Shown: positions 1 through 9,432 of the stretch, piece by piece | How positions within the stretch are numbered: the first letter of the stretch is position 1 | Layout: each line of letters starts with the position of its first letter | NCBI GenBank assembly: GCA_016787995.1 | Contig: JAEUTB010000258.1 | Span: 1-42,602, forward strand | Reading direction: 5' to 3' | DNA length: 42,602 bases | From: Flavobacteriales bacterium | GTDB lineage: Bacteria > Bacteroidota > Bacteroidia > Flavobacteriales_F > PHOS-HE28 | Translations under genes and position numbers: made by a program | The notes under the pieces: generated by a model | What the model was told of the DNA's origin: nothing | Database searches by the model: none | What the model saw: only the letters and a program-made list of their open reading frames with translations

Positions 1-128
1 CAACAGCCGTAAGGGCGCTTTCCCCGATCGTCGCGGGATAACTCACTTCAGTACCGACAAGGCTTGCCGGTGATGAGCGATAAATTCGGCCACCCAACAA
101 GGTCGCCCATGGCGCCGTTATCCACCGG
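1..128. other. Left-edge region, possible 3' end of an upstream gene
   Basis: This short stretch precedes the PBP1A gene. Plus-strand frame 2 is open from the window edge to a TGA at 71-73 and would give a 23-residue tail ending ...STDKACR, which could be the C-terminus of an upstream gene. Frame 3 is also open, to a stop at 39-41, so the choice is not secure. I cannot identify a family from either tail. No convincing promoter box is visible before the PBP1A start at 129. Confidence 0.25.
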
Positions 129-2540
129 ATGAGCGAGAAAGTCCCCCGTTCCGATCGCAAACGCAGGCTCCTGTGGTGGGCGCTGGTGTTCTCGCCGGTG
201 CTCGGCTTGCTCTTCATGCTGTTCCTCGCGGCGAACAGCGATCTGCCCAGTACGGAAGACCTCGAGGATCCGCGCAGTGACCTGGCTACGGCCATCCTGT
301 TCAGCGACGGCACCCAGATGGGCCAGTACTACAAGGAGAACCGCATTCCGGTGGATTATGCGCAGATCAGCCCGAACGTGGTGAACGCGCTGATCGCCAC
401 GGAGGACGAACGGTTCCGCGAGCATAGCGGCGTGGATGTGCGCGGCACCATACGCGCGGCCGTTTTCTTAGGGAAGAAAGGTGGGGCGAGCACGATCACC
501 CAACAGCTCGCCAAGATGCTCTTCACGAACAAGCCGGCGAGCAGTATGCGCCGTGTCTTCCAGAAATTCCAAGAGTGGATCATCAGTGCGAAGTTGGAGC
601 GGCAATACACGAAGGATGAGATCATCGCCATGTACCTCAACCGCTTCGACTGGGTGAATCAGGCGGTGGGCATACATAGTGCCTCGCGTGTCTACTTCAG
701 CACCACCCCTGATTCCTTGAAGGTCGAAGAAGCGGCCATGCTCGTAGGTATGTTGAAGAACCCGGCCCTCTTCAACCCGAATCGCGCGAGCCGGTTGGAT
801 ACCGTGATGCAGCGGCGTATGGTGGTGTTGGACCAGATGCGGAAGAACGGCTTCCTCACCACCGCCCAGTACGATTCGTTGAAGGCGCTTCCGTTGGGCC
901 TCAGATTCCAACGTGTGGACCACACGGAAGGGCCTGCTCCCTATTTCCGCGAGGTGCTGCGGAGCAAATTGCAAGCGCTGCTCGAGACCAAGAATGATGA
1001 CGGTACCTACAAGTACGCCAAGGCGGACGGATCACCTTATGACATCTATACCGATGGCCTGAAGATCTACACCACGCTGGACAAGGACATGCAGCAGTAT
1101 GGGGAGTACGCGGTGCGTGAGCACCTCGGTCAAGAGCTTCAGCCTGACTTCTTCAAAGACCTTGCAAAGAAGAAGAATCGGCCGTTCGACTTCCGGGTGA
1201 GCCAGGAAGAGATCGATGGGATACTGAACACCGCCATGAAGCGCAGTGTGCGCTACAAGGTGGTGACTGGGAAACAATGTGGAAGCTGCGAACGCCCTGC
1301 CCGCTACATCGAAAAGGTGAAGCACGAAGGCGTGGACCATTGGCATTGTAGACAGGATCGCGGTGGATGCGACACGTATTGGAAAGTGGTGAAGGAGGAA
1401 GATGTGCCGAAGGTGTTCGACACCCCGGTGGCCATGCGTGTCTTCAGTTGGAAGGGTGAGATCGATACGGTGATGAGCCCGATGGATTCGATCCGCTACT
1501 ACAAGAGCTTCCTCCAAAGTGGGTTGCTGAGCATGGACCCACATACCGGTTTCGTGAAGGCGTGGGTAGGGGGTATCGATTTCAAGAATTTCCAGTACGA
1601 CCACGTGGAACAGGCCCGCCGCCAAGTGGGCTCCACCTTTAAGCCGTTCGTTTACGCCACGGCCATCCGTGAAGGCATGGAGCCCTGCCGCGAGGTGCCC
1701 AACCAGAAGGTCTGCTTCGATATGCCCCCTGGCCAACCCGACTGGTGTCCGGAGAACAGCGATGCGGTCTACGGTGGTATGGTGACCGTTGAATATGCAC
1801 TGGCCAACTCCATGAACACCGTGACCGCGTGGCTGATGAAACAGTACGGGCCTCAGGCCGTGACCGTGCTGGCGCGGCACATGGGGGTGAAGAGCCCGTT
1901 GGAACCGGTACCGTCACTCTGCCTTGGTGTGGCAGACCTCACCTTGATGGAGATCACCGGAGCGTTCAGCAGCTTCGCCAACCAAGGCGTTTTCATCGAA
2001 CCGATCACCTTCACGCGCATCGAGGATAAGAACGGGAACACCGTGTACGACGTGACCCCGAACACCTATGAGGCCTTGGATGAGCGCACGGCCTATATCA
2101 TGCTCGATATGTTGAAGGGGGTGACGGATGGGGCGTACAACCCGAGCACGGGCAAGGTGGTGGGCACGGGTCTGCGGCTACGCACGAGCTGGGGCAACCG
2201 GCAGAAATACGCGAACATCAAATTCCCCACTGCGGGAAAGACAGGTACTACTCAGAACAACAGCGATGGCTGGTTCATCGGCATCACGCCCGACCTCGTC
2301 ACCGGTGTGTGGACCGGGGCCGATGACCGCAGCGTGCGTTTCGCCAGCACGGACAAGGGCCAGGGAGCGAACGTGGCCCTGCCGATCTACGGCTATTACA
2401 TGAACAAAGTGTACGCGAACCCACGCATCGAGATCAGCACCGGCGATTTCGAGCGACCCGAAGGGGACCTGGGGGTGGAGATCGACTGCCGCAAGAAAGG
2501 TGGTGTGACGAACGGCACCAACAAGCCAAATTGGGACTAG
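129..2540 (+). CDS. mrcA: Penicillin-binding protein 1A (bifunctional transglycosylase/transpeptidase)
   Basis: Class A PBP that polymerises lipid II glycan strands and cross-links their peptides on the outer face of the inner membrane. Residues about 14-36 form one membrane anchor. The GT51 domain (about 55-240) has the catalytic Glu in TEDERF (E92), then GGASTITQQLAK and YLNRFDW. The transpeptidase domain (about 460-750) has the three penicillin-binding motifs: S502-T-F-K505, S561-M-N563 and K704-T-G706. The length (803 aa) fits the Bacteroidota PBP1A family. An unusual insertion at residues 384-414 carries CGSC and, further on, HWHC and GGC (C384, C387, C407, C414), resembling a zinc ribbon. 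In the Bacteroidota homologues I can recall, a short charged linker occupies this place. The gene stands alone, with 113 bp before the CoA-transferase pair. Confidence 0.96.
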   Translation: MSEKVPRSDRKRRLLWWALVFSPVLGLLFMLFLAANSDLPSTEDLEDPRSDLATAILFSDGTQMGQYYKENRIPVDYAQISPNVVNALIATEDERFREHSGVDVRGTIRAAVFLGKKGGASTITQQLAKMLFTNKPASSMRRVFQKFQEWIISAKLERQYTKDEIIAMYLNRFDWVNQAVGIHSASRVYFSTTPDSLKVEEAAMLVGMLKNPALFNPNRASRLDTVMQRRMVVLDQMRKNGFLTTAQYDSLKALPLGLRFQRVDHTEGPAPYFREVLRSKLQALLETKNDDGTYKYAKADGSPYDIYTDGLKIYTTLDKDMQQYGEYAVREHLGQELQPDFFKDLAKKKNRPFDFRVSQEEIDGILNTAMKRSVRYKVVTGKQCGSCERPARYIEKVKHEGVDHWHCRQDRGGCDTYWKVVKEEDVPKVFDTPVAMRVFSWKGEIDTVMSPMDSIRYYKSFLQSGLLSMDPHTGFVKAWVGGIDFKNFQYDHVEQARRQVGSTFKPFVYATAIREGMEPCREVPNQKVCFDMPPGQPDWCPENSDAVYGGMVTVEYALANSMNTVTAWLMKQYGPQAVTVLARHMGVKSPLEPVPSLCLGVADLTLMEITGAFSSFANQGVFIEPITFTRIEDKNGNTVYDVTPNTYEALDERTAYIMLDMLKGVTDGAYNPSTGKVVGTGLRLRTSWGNRQKYANIKFPTAGKTGTTQNNSDGWFIGITPDLVTGVWTGADDRSVRFASTDKGQGANVALPIYGYYMNKVYANPRIEISTGDFERPEGDLGVEIDCRKKGGVTNGTNKPNWD

Positions 2541-2627
2541 GGAAGTTGGTCAGCAAAGTAGGCCGATGCGTCGTTGTTCGCGTTCTTGCGACAACCCTTA
2601 CATGAGTTCTGGATGGAGAGGGCCCGC

Positions 2628-2635
2628 TATCTTCG
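2628..2635 (+). promoter_or_regulatory. Putative -7 box of the CoA-transferase operon
   Basis: TATCTTCG lies 18 nt before the ATG at 2654. It matches the Bacteroidota -7 consensus TAnnTTTG except for one base. No well-spaced -33 TTG is visible, so support is moderate. Confidence 0.35.
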
Positions 2636-2653
2636 TCGCTCTTCCATTCCAGC

Positions 2654-3352
2654 ATGAACAAGATCGTGGCCAACGCGGATGCGGCCCTAGAAGGCATCCA
2701 GGACGATATGACTTTGATGGTCGGTGGCTTTGGCTTATGCGGCATCCCCGAGAAGAGCATCGCAGCACTTGTGCGACGTGGCGTCAAGGGCCTCACCTGC
2801 ATCAGCAACAATGCCGGCGTGGATGACTTCGGGTTGGGGCTGCTCTTGCAGACGCGCCAGATCCGCAAAATGATAAGCAGTTACGTGGGCGAGAACGCTG
2901 AGTTCGAGCGCCAGATGCTCAGTGGGGAGCTTGAAGTGGAGCTGATCCCTCAAGGCACGCTCGCTGAACGTTGCCGGGCCGGTGGGGCAGGGGTCCCGGC
3001 TTTCTTCACTCCGGCTGGTTATGGTACCGAGGTGGCGGAAGGCAAGGAAACGCGCGAATTCAACGGGAAGATGTATGTGTTGGAGAATTGGCTGAAGGCT
3101 GACTTCGCCTTGGTGAAGGCATGGAAGGGCGATCGCTTCGGTAATCTCGTCTACAAACGCACGGCTCGCAACTTCAATCCTATGATGGCCATGGCAGGGA
3201 AGATCACCGTGGCCGAGGTGGAAGAGCTGGTGGAGCCTGGTGAATTGGACCCGGACGAGATCCATACGCCTGGCATCTTCGTGAACAGGATCTTCAAAGG
3301 CGAAGGGTACGAGAAGCGTATCGAGCAACGGACCACCCGCAAACGCAACTGA
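2654..3352 (+). CDS. scoA: 3-oxoacid CoA-transferase subunit A
   Basis: Alpha subunit of a succinyl-CoA:3-ketoacid CoA-transferase-type enzyme, which moves CoA between succinyl-CoA and acetoacetate or a related 3-oxoacid in ketone body and short-chain acid metabolism. The N-terminus has the conserved glycine-rich segment [11 protein letters not shown] (residues 23-33) followed by the ISNNAG motif typical of family I CoA-transferase A subunits. The length of 232 aa matches bacterial ScoA/AtoD. Its stop (3350-3352) is one base from the start of subunit B, so the two are almost certainly co-transcribed and translated together. The exact acid substrate cannot be read from sequence. Confidence 0.93.
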   Translation: MNKIVANADAALEGIQDDMTLMVGGFGLCGIPEKSIAALVRRGVKGLTCISNNAGVDDFGLGLLLQTRQIRKMISSYVGENAEFERQMLSGELEVELIPQGTLAERCRAGGAGVPAFFTPAGYGTEVAEGKETREFNGKMYVLENWLKADFALVKAWKGDRFGNLVYKRTARNFNPMMAMAGKITVAEVEELVEPGELDPDEIHTPGIFVNRIFKGEGYEKRIEQRTTRKRN

Positions 3353-3353
3353 G

Positions 3354-4010
3354 ATGGCGCTGACGAAAGAACAGATGGCACAGCGCATCGCGCGCGAGTT
3401 GAAGGATGGTTACTACGTGAACCTCGGCATCGGCATTCCCACCCTGGTGGCCAACTACGTACCGAAGGGCATGAACGTGGTTTTCCAGAGCGAGAACGGC
3501 ATCCTTGGTATGGGACCATTCCCCTACGAAGGGGAGGAGGATGCGGATCTGATCAATGCTGGCAAGCAGACCGTAACGTTGCTGCCGGGGAGTAGCATCT
3601 TCGATAGCAGCACCAGCTTCGCCATGATCCGCGGTCAACAGGTCCAACTCACCGTGCTTGGTGCCATGGAAGTGACCGATACCGGCGATATCGCCAACTG
3701 GAAGATTCCCGGTAAGATGGTGAAGGGGATGGGTGGTGCCATGGACCTGGTGGCGAGTGCCGAGAACATCATCGTGTGCATGATGCATGCGAACAAGGCT
3801 GGTGAAAGCAAGTTGTTGAAGCAATGTACCCTGCCGCTCACCGGCGTGAAGTGCGTCAAGAAGGTGGTGACCGACCTCGGGGTGTTCGACATCACCCCGG
3901 ATGGATTCCTCTTGCTTGAGCGAGCACCCGGAGTCACCGTTGACGAGATCCGCTCGAAGACGGAGGGGCGTTTGGTGATCCCATCGAACGTGCCGGAAAT
4001 GATGCTTTAA
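3354..4010 (+). CDS. scoB: 3-oxoacid CoA-transferase subunit B
   Basis: Beta subunit that carries the catalytic glutamate forming the enzyme-CoA thioester. The motif SENGILGMG contains that residue (E47), and the glycine-rich NLGIGIPT segment (residues 23-30) precedes it. At 218 aa it has normal length for the family. It starts one base after subunit A and is followed 9 bp later by an unrelated membrane glycosyltransferase, so all three may share one transcript. I infer that the A and B products form the active heteromer. Confidence 0.94.
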   Translation: MALTKEQMAQRIARELKDGYYVNLGIGIPTLVANYVPKGMNVVFQSENGILGMGPFPYEGEEDADLINAGKQTVTLLPGSSIFDSSTSFAMIRGQQVQLTVLGAMEVTDTGDIANWKIPGKMVKGMGGAMDLVASAENIIVCMMHANKAGESKLLKQCTLPLTGVKCVKKVVTDLGVFDITPDGFLLLERAPGVTVDEIRSKTEGRLVIPSNVPEMML

Positions 4011-4019
4011 GTTTCTTCT

Positions 4020-5507
4020 ATGGCGCTGTTGGCCCGTCTACGCGCGCTGCCTTCTGGAGCGAAATGGGCGGTGGCATTGTTCCTGGTGCTTGGGTATTTC
4101 CCGTTGTTCCTGCACTTGGACACACTGCCCGCGCGTCTTTTCGATGAGAGCAGGCAAGCGTTGAGTGCGCTCGAGGTGCTGCGGACGGGAGACTGGCTGG
4201 TGACGCGGTATCAAGGGGTTACCGACCTCTACAACACAAAGCCACCGCTGCTCTTCTGGTTGATCACTGCGAGCTATGCATTACTTGGACCGGGCGAACT
4301 GGCGATGCGGCTGCCGGTCGCCATCCTTGCTTGGTTGACCTGTTTCGTACTGCTCAGATATGTGTGGCGGTTGACAGGCTCACCTTGGACCGGACTTTTT
4401 GCGGCGCTCATCCTGCTCACGAGCGGAGGGTACGTGACCACGCACGTTGCGCGAACAGCTGACTTCGACGCGCCGATGATCTTCTTCATGTTCACCAGCA
4501 TGGTGCTGCTGCATCGGTGGAGCAGGGCGGGCGATGGGCACCTCGTCTTCTGGAGCCTTGTCCTCCTATCACTGGGGGTCTTCACGAAAAGTGTCCAGGC
4601 TATGCTCTATCTGCCAGGGATCCTCTTCGCGTTGATCTGGGAGCGAAGGCTGGTACCGCTGCTCAAGGAGCGTTGGACCTACATTGGTGCAGGGTTCTTC
4701 CTGCTGCTGATCGGGGGCTTTCTCGTGCTTCGCGAGGGTGCTGAAGCCGGGTACTTGGAGGCTGTTCTTTACAACGACATAACCGGCCGTGCCGGGCAAG
4801 CGCTCGATGGGCACGCCGCACCGCCTGAGTTCTACATCAAGCTCTTATACACGTGGCAGTTCAACCACTGGTGGTGGATGAGCCTGTTGGGCGCTGCCCT
4901 GGGCTTGGCACACCGCGATGAGACCATCAGAAGCTGGACGCGTTGGTTGGTCTGCATCAGTGTCTGTTACCTGGTCGCGATCACCAGTGCTCGAACCAAG
5001 ATGGAATGGTACAATGCGCCGTTGCTTCCATTGCTGGCAGCATTGGCCGCTATTCCGCTACACGTGGTCATGTTCGTGTTGAAGGAGGAGCGGATCACCC
5101 CCTCATTCCTGGCATGGCGTGTACTTCCCGCCACACTGGCGATCTTGATCTTCACGGTGCCCTACCTAACCATGCTCGGTAAGGTGTACAAGCCGAAGGA
5201 GAACGCTTGGGATTGGACCTATTATGACTGTGCGTATGCGATACGGCGCGCCGTGCGTGAGAAGGTGAAACCTGCCGCCGATGTGGTATGTTTTAAGGGC
5301 GATCGACAACACCTGGACTTCCAGCTCGCCTTGTTGCACGAGGCGGGATCCGATCTCCCTTATGCCGACATCGGTGCATTGGCTAGTGGAACCACTGTGA
5401 TGTTGTCGCAGGAAGCGGTTGAGGACGAAATGATCCGATCCTACCACGCACTGTTGCTGGAGTCGCGCGATGCCATGCGTATCTATCGCATCCTCGGGAG
5501 AAAATGA
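4020..5507 (+). CDS. ArnT/PMT-type membrane glycosyltransferase (GT-C fold)
   Basis: Large polytopic protein (495 aa) of the dolichyl-phosphate-mannose mannosyltransferase / ArnT superfamily, which moves a sugar from a polyprenyl phosphate onto lipid A, protein or glycan at the periplasmic face. The first periplasmic loop carries the acidic FDESRQ motif (residues about 41-46) and is followed by YNTKPPLLFWL, both hallmarks of ArnT-like enzymes. About ten hydrophobic segments follow, and the last 110 residues are a soluble tail. It lies 9 bp after scoB and begins a run of envelope-glycan genes. The donor and acceptor are unknown; aminoarabinose transfer is possible but no aminoarabinose synthesis genes are present here. 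Confidence 0.85.
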   Translation: MALLARLRALPSGAKWAVALFLVLGYFPLFLHLDTLPARLFDESRQALSALEVLRTGDWLVTRYQGVTDLYNTKPPLLFWLITASYALLGPGELAMRLPVAILAWLTCFVLLRYVWRLTGSPWTGLFAALILLTSGGYVTTHVARTADFDAPMIFFMFTSMVLLHRWSRAGDGHLVFWSLVLLSLGVFTKSVQAMLYLPGILFALIWERRLVPLLKERWTYIGAGFFLLLIGGFLVLREGAEAGYLEAVLYNDITGRAGQALDGHAAPPEFYIKLLYTWQFNHWWWMSLLGAALGLAHRDETIRSWTRWLVCISVCYLVAITSARTKMEWYNAPLLPLLAALAAIPLHVVMFVLKEERITPSFLAWRVLPATLAILIFTVPYLTMLGKVYKPKENAWDWTYYDCAYAIRRAVREKVKPAADVVCFKGDRQHLDFQLALLHEAGSDLPYADIGALASGTTVMLSQEAVEDEMIRSYHALLLESRDAMRIYRILGRK

Positions 5508-5751
5508 GCGGATCCAAGGCATGGCGAGCTACTTATGGTGGACATTTCCCCTGCGCGGAAGTCTCCTGTGCTTATGGCTCTTATCTTCGACGTACGATGA
5601 TCCAGAACCTCTGAATGCCCTGAGGTGTGTTTCACAGAACAGAACGATCCAGCATTGGCTGCGCGCGTCTGAGAGGACCCCATGACAACGGAAGGGCCAT
5701 GAACGAATCACTTCAGTCGTTCCATTGAACACTACGGATCCGTAGCAGACC
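5508..5751. other. Intergenic region with a palindrome before the GT-C gene
   Basis: A 244-bp gap without a supportable gene. It contains a TATCTTCG promoter-like box at 5582-5589 and a perfect 14-bp palindrome, CTACGGATCCGTAG (5732-5745), that ends 6 nt before the next start codon. A 54-codon open frame starting at 5521 has no recognisable features and was not called. Confidence 0.4.
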
Positions 5752-7398
5752 ATGACGATGCGCCAGCTCATTGACCGAACAGGAAGCACTTGGCTCTTCG
5801 TGGCGGGGTTCATCATACTGTGCTCTGCATTCGAATACGGCCGTGTGATGAATTTGAGGCCGTTCCCGCATCATCTAAGCCGCCAAACGGCAGCGCTGTC
5901 CTTCACCTACACATATTGGCTGGACGGCAATGATTTTTTCGAGCCGGAGCTTCAGCATTTGGCGGCCGATGGCTTGAGTTCGGGTAGAACTGTTGCGGAG
6001 TGTCCGATACTCTACTACCTGGTCGCCAAGCTTTGGTACTTCACCGGACCAAGTGAATTCGCCTATAGGGCGTTGATGTTGATACTGCATTTTTTGGCGA
6101 GCTTGGCTCTGTTCCGGACCCTGGAACGTGTCTTGGGGCACGGTGGATGGGCAGCCCTGGTGTCGCTCTTCTTCTTCACATCGCCAGCCGTTGTGTATTT
6201 CGCCATCAGCTTCATGCCGGATGTACCCGCATTCGACCTTATGTTGCTTGGTTTGGCGGCCTTGTTCAGGCGTTGGCCCGAACGATCGGTATCAGGGTTT
6301 GTATGGGCTGCCGTATTCTTCACGCTCGCAGGCCTGCTGAAGCTGCCAGCGCTGATGGCCCCATTGACTTTGCTCATTCTGCTACTTGCGGAGACCGCGA
6401 TCCCACGGCACTTCTCCGGATCAAAGCCGTTCTTCGAGCACAAGGTGGTCGCGGCACTGCTACTTGGTGGGATTCTCCTTGTGAATTTCGCGTGGTACTC
6501 ATGGTCCAAAAATTATGTCGATAGCCATGGTTTTCCCTTCTCCCATAGCGGCACTTGGGCGTTCTGGGACCTAACGCCGGAGCAGGTCGACAAAGCGGTG
6601 CAGAGCGGACTCGGTGTTACGGTTTGGCAACTGTTCGACACCCCGGCCTGGATCATGCTCGGCTCCATGCTCTTCTTCCTTGTGGTACACTTCAAACGCC
6701 TCGAGCTTTCCGAATGGCTTGTACTGTTCTCTCTGTTCGCTGGTGTTGCCCTGTTCACCATGCTGTGGTTCATCACGCTTGATGCCCACGAGTACTATTT
6801 CATCATCCCCTTGCTCTTGCCGATCTATATCGTTGCCCTTTTCCTCCGCACCCTTAAGTCCACTTATCCCAAGATCTTCACCTCCAGGTGGGCCATAGGA
6901 GCTTTCGTTGTGTTGATAGGCTACCATGCGGTCTATGCAAGCAATAACCACAGAATGCGGACCAGGAGCAATGGCCCATTCGTCCCGGAGCATTACCTGC
7001 CATTGTACCACCCTGATGAGGCGTTCTTTTGGGACATGGCCCAATACTGGTCCATGGTGCCTTGTCTACGCATGGAGCCTTACTTGACCTCGATCGGCAT
7101 CGAACAGGAAGACAAGATCATCATCGCCAATGATCGGACGGTTTGTGCGGGACTGTATCTGTTGAATCGCAAGGGCTGGGTGGATTTCGGAATGGATCCA
7201 TTCAATGCCGCTGCCTTGGATGCGCGAATTCTCCAGGGCGCACGATATTTCATGTATCAAGAGAACTACTGGACCCCGGAGCCGTGGCTATTGCCCTACC
7301 TTGGGCTTCAGGTCGGTCAGTTCGAGGGAATGCGCATCTTTGATCTACATGCTGATGAGGGAGCGGTGGTCCAAGAGGGATACAAGCTCAACGAGTGA
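5752..7398 (+). CDS. Polytopic membrane protein, GT-C glycosyltransferase-like
   Basis: A 548-aa protein with an N-terminal signal-anchor-like helix (residues 14-30), a large first loop (about 31-90) and roughly ten hydrophobic helices, followed by a soluble C-terminal part of about 140 residues. This topology, the ECPILYYLVAKLW segment after the first loop and the genomic context match family 39/PMT-like glycosyltransferases. The clear acidic pair seen in the preceding gene is not obvious, so catalytic activity is uncertain. The two sequence lines I counted within it are 50-52% G+C, against 63-70% in counted lines of the neighbouring GT2 and lysS genes. A second ATG lies two codons downstream and is an equally possible start. 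Confidence 0.65.
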   Translation: MTMRQLIDRTGSTWLFVAGFIILCSAFEYGRVMNLRPFPHHLSRQTAALSFTYTYWLDGNDFFEPELQHLAADGLSSGRTVAECPILYYLVAKLWYFTGPSEFAYRALMLILHFLASLALFRTLERVLGHGGWAALVSLFFFTSPAVVYFAISFMPDVPAFDLMLLGLAALFRRWPERSVSGFVWAAVFFTLAGLLKLPALMAPLTLLILLLAETAIPRHFSGSKPFFEHKVVAALLLGGILLVNFAWYSWSKNYVDSHGFPFSHSGTWAFWDLTPEQVDKAVQSGLGVTVWQLFDTPAWIMLGSMLFFLVVHFKRLELSEWLVLFSLFAGVALFTMLWFITLDAHEYYFIIPLLLPIYIVALFLRTLKSTYPKIFTSRWAIGAFVVLIGYHAVYASNNHRMRTRSNGPFVPEHYLPLYHPDEAFFWDMAQYWSMVPCLRMEPYLTSIGIEQEDKIIIANDRTVCAGLYLLNRKGWVDFGMDPFNAAALDARILQGARYFMYQENYWTPEPWLLPYLGLQVGQFEGMRIFDLHADEGAVVQEGYKLNE

Positions 7399-7499
7399 TG
7401 CATCCGAGTGAGGAGCAACATTTGAAGGCTTGCGTGGACAACGAGGAAACGACTCTACCCTAAGCCTGTGCTTTACGAAGCCTCGGATCGGTATTCGAC

Positions 7500-9383
7500 A
7501 TGGTAGGAACTGACAACAGAGGGGAGTGGTCTGCTATAGTGTTAGCATGCATAGTGGCCATTGCCATCCTCGGCCTCAAACTGTCCAGTGATGGTTTGAT
7601 CGAGAAGGGCGACGGGGTCATGCACTATTTGATCGCTCGGTACACTTGGCAACACCCCGTACTCTTCCTTGATCTATGGGGCAAGCCCTTGTTCAATACA
7701 CTGGCATCACCATTCGCCCAGTTCGGTCATTTTGGTGTCGCGGTATTCAACATCGTGGTGGCGGCAGTCACCGGATGGGTTGGTGTTCTTGCCTTGCGAA
7801 GGGCGGGTCCGGCTGCGCAGGCATCATTCCCGATCATCGTACTCCTGGCACCGCAGTACGTTTTGATGACGATGGCCGGTATGACTGAGCCCCTGTTCGG
7901 ACTCGTTACAGTGGCAACTACTTATTTCCTGGTGCGGGAACGTCCTGTGGCCGCGGCCATCACTGCCTCACTTGCTCCCTTCGCGCGTCCTGAGTACATC
8001 GCCTTCCTCCCGGCCGTCGCTTTCTGGTTGATGTTGCAGAAGCAGTGGCGAGCGTTGCCGTGGTGTTTGACCGGCTTCGTGATCTACGCTGTCTTTGCAT
8101 CCATTGTCTGGGAAGACCCGTTTTGGTTCTGGACTTCCGACCCGTACAAGCAAGCAGGTGGCATCTATGGGTCAGGTCCCTGGGACCATTTCACACATCG
8201 AGCAGAGCAGGTTTTCGGGCGCCCGTTGTTGACCCTGGCCATCGCAGCTTTTTTCCTTTGGCCTGTGGTGTGGTGGTTCGATCGAAGTGAACGCAGAACG
8301 CACCTACAGTTCATGATCACGGCAGCTCTACCGGCGATCGGGATCGTAGCTGTCCATTCCATTCTGTGGTATGTGGGAACACGTGGGTCTGCTGGCCTCG
8401 TCCGTGTATTGGTCACGGCGATACCGATGGCCGGCCTGTTCACTGCTATGACATTGGGTCGAGGGGCGGTCCTCCTTTTTTCCACTATACAGCGGAAGAC
8501 CCTCGTCGGGTTGGGTTGCGTCGGCATTCTTGCCTTTTGGTCGGTTTCGGATCTGCTCAAACAGCAGGAGTTTCCGATCAAGGCCGATCACGCACAGCGC
8601 TTGTTGGACAAGGTGGCGAACGACCTGGCCGATCACTACGAACCAGGGATGAAGGTGTACACGACCCACCCCTATATGGCCTTCGGTGCCGGGTTGGATC
8701 CTTTTGACACCACTGTAACGAGTCCGGTGTACGGGTTCGACGATGGAGCGATCAAGAAGGCCTTCAAGATCGGCGACCTACTGGTCTGGGACGCGCAATT
8801 GGGCTCGAACGAGTCGGGTGTCAAGCTCGATATGGTGCTCAACGATGGTCGTTTCAAGGTGTTGAAGGTCTATGAGCCCCGTGAGGGATACAGGGTGCTG
8901 GGTGGCTATCTGATGGAGATGTTCATCTTCGAGCGCCGGGATGTGGTGCGGACCTTTACCGTGGATACCCTTGTATGGCAAGGGGCTGTGCGCGGCGATG
9001 TCCCTTTCCGGGCGGACTTGGATCCATGCGGCCAGGACAGCGCGATCGTTGCTTGTATCAGGGCGGGCGAGTTCCCTTTGGAATTCAATGGGCTACCCAT
9101 GCCTGGCCTTGATGACCTCTACGACGAATGGACGATCTCGGCCCGTGTGGAACAGGTTCAAGGTTCACCATTAGCGGTGGTATTGAAGCAGGCGCTGGAT
9201 GGACAGGATGTGCGCTATGACCAAGAAGAGGTGCCCAACGGCGATTGGACCTTCACACGAAGGGTTCCGCCAGGGGACCCGGGCACGGACCTGAAATTCT
9301 ACTTCTGGAACTATGATAAGGATGCGTTCAAGCTATTGGACCTGAAGATCCTTCGTAAGCGCTGGAAACAGCGACCAGCTTGA
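7500..9383 (+). CDS. Polytopic membrane protein with soluble C-terminal domain, putative glycosyltransferase
   Basis: A 627-aa protein. An N-terminal helix (about 11-27) is followed by a loop containing an acidic KGDGVMHY segment, then about ten membrane helices up to residue 355. This is the pattern of GT-C mannosyltransferase-like proteins. The last 270 residues are soluble and probably periplasmic, with no family I recognise. It sits between another GT-C-like gene and a DPM1-like GT2, which would suit use of a polyprenyl-phosphate sugar made by that GT2. This role is inferred from topology and context only. Confidence 0.6.
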   Translation: MVGTDNRGEWSAIVLACIVAIAILGLKLSSDGLIEKGDGVMHYLIARYTWQHPVLFLDLWGKPLFNTLASPFAQFGHFGVAVFNIVVAAVTGWVGVLALRRAGPAAQASFPIIVLLAPQYVLMTMAGMTEPLFGLVTVATTYFLVRERPVAAAITASLAPFARPEYIAFLPAVAFWLMLQKQWRALPWCLTGFVIYAVFASIVWEDPFWFWTSDPYKQAGGIYGSGPWDHFTHRAEQVFGRPLLTLAIAAFFLWPVVWWFDRSERRTHLQFMITAALPAIGIVAVHSILWYVGTRGSAGLVRVLVTAIPMAGLFTAMTLGRGAVLLFSTIQRKTLVGLGCVGILAFWSVSDLLKQQEFPIKADHAQRLLDKVANDLADHYEPGMKVYTTHPYMAFGAGLDPFDTTVTSPVYGFDDGAIKKAFKIGDLLVWDAQLGSNESGVKLDMVLNDGRFKVLKVYEPREGYRVLGGYLMEMFIFERRDVVRTFTVDTLVWQGAVRGDVPFRADLDPCGQDSAIVACIRAGEFPLEFNGLPMPGLDDLYDEWTISARVEQVQGSPLAVVLKQALDGQDVRYDQEEVPNGDWTFTRRVPPGDPGTDLKFYFWNYDKDAFKLLDLKILRKRWKQRPA

Positions 9384-9432
9384 GGGTTAGGCAAAAGGCC
9401 AAGGCTTGGGGGATTATCTTGCACCCGCACAC

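Noticed and set aside
1032..1880. Minus-strand frame of 282 codons inside the PBP1A gene
   Set aside because: Antisense to catalytic motifs of PBP1A and without own similarity; an artefact of composition.
5521..5685. Small 54-codon open frame before the second GT-C gene
   Set aside because: No similarity, no start signal and no continuation into a known family; too weak to call.
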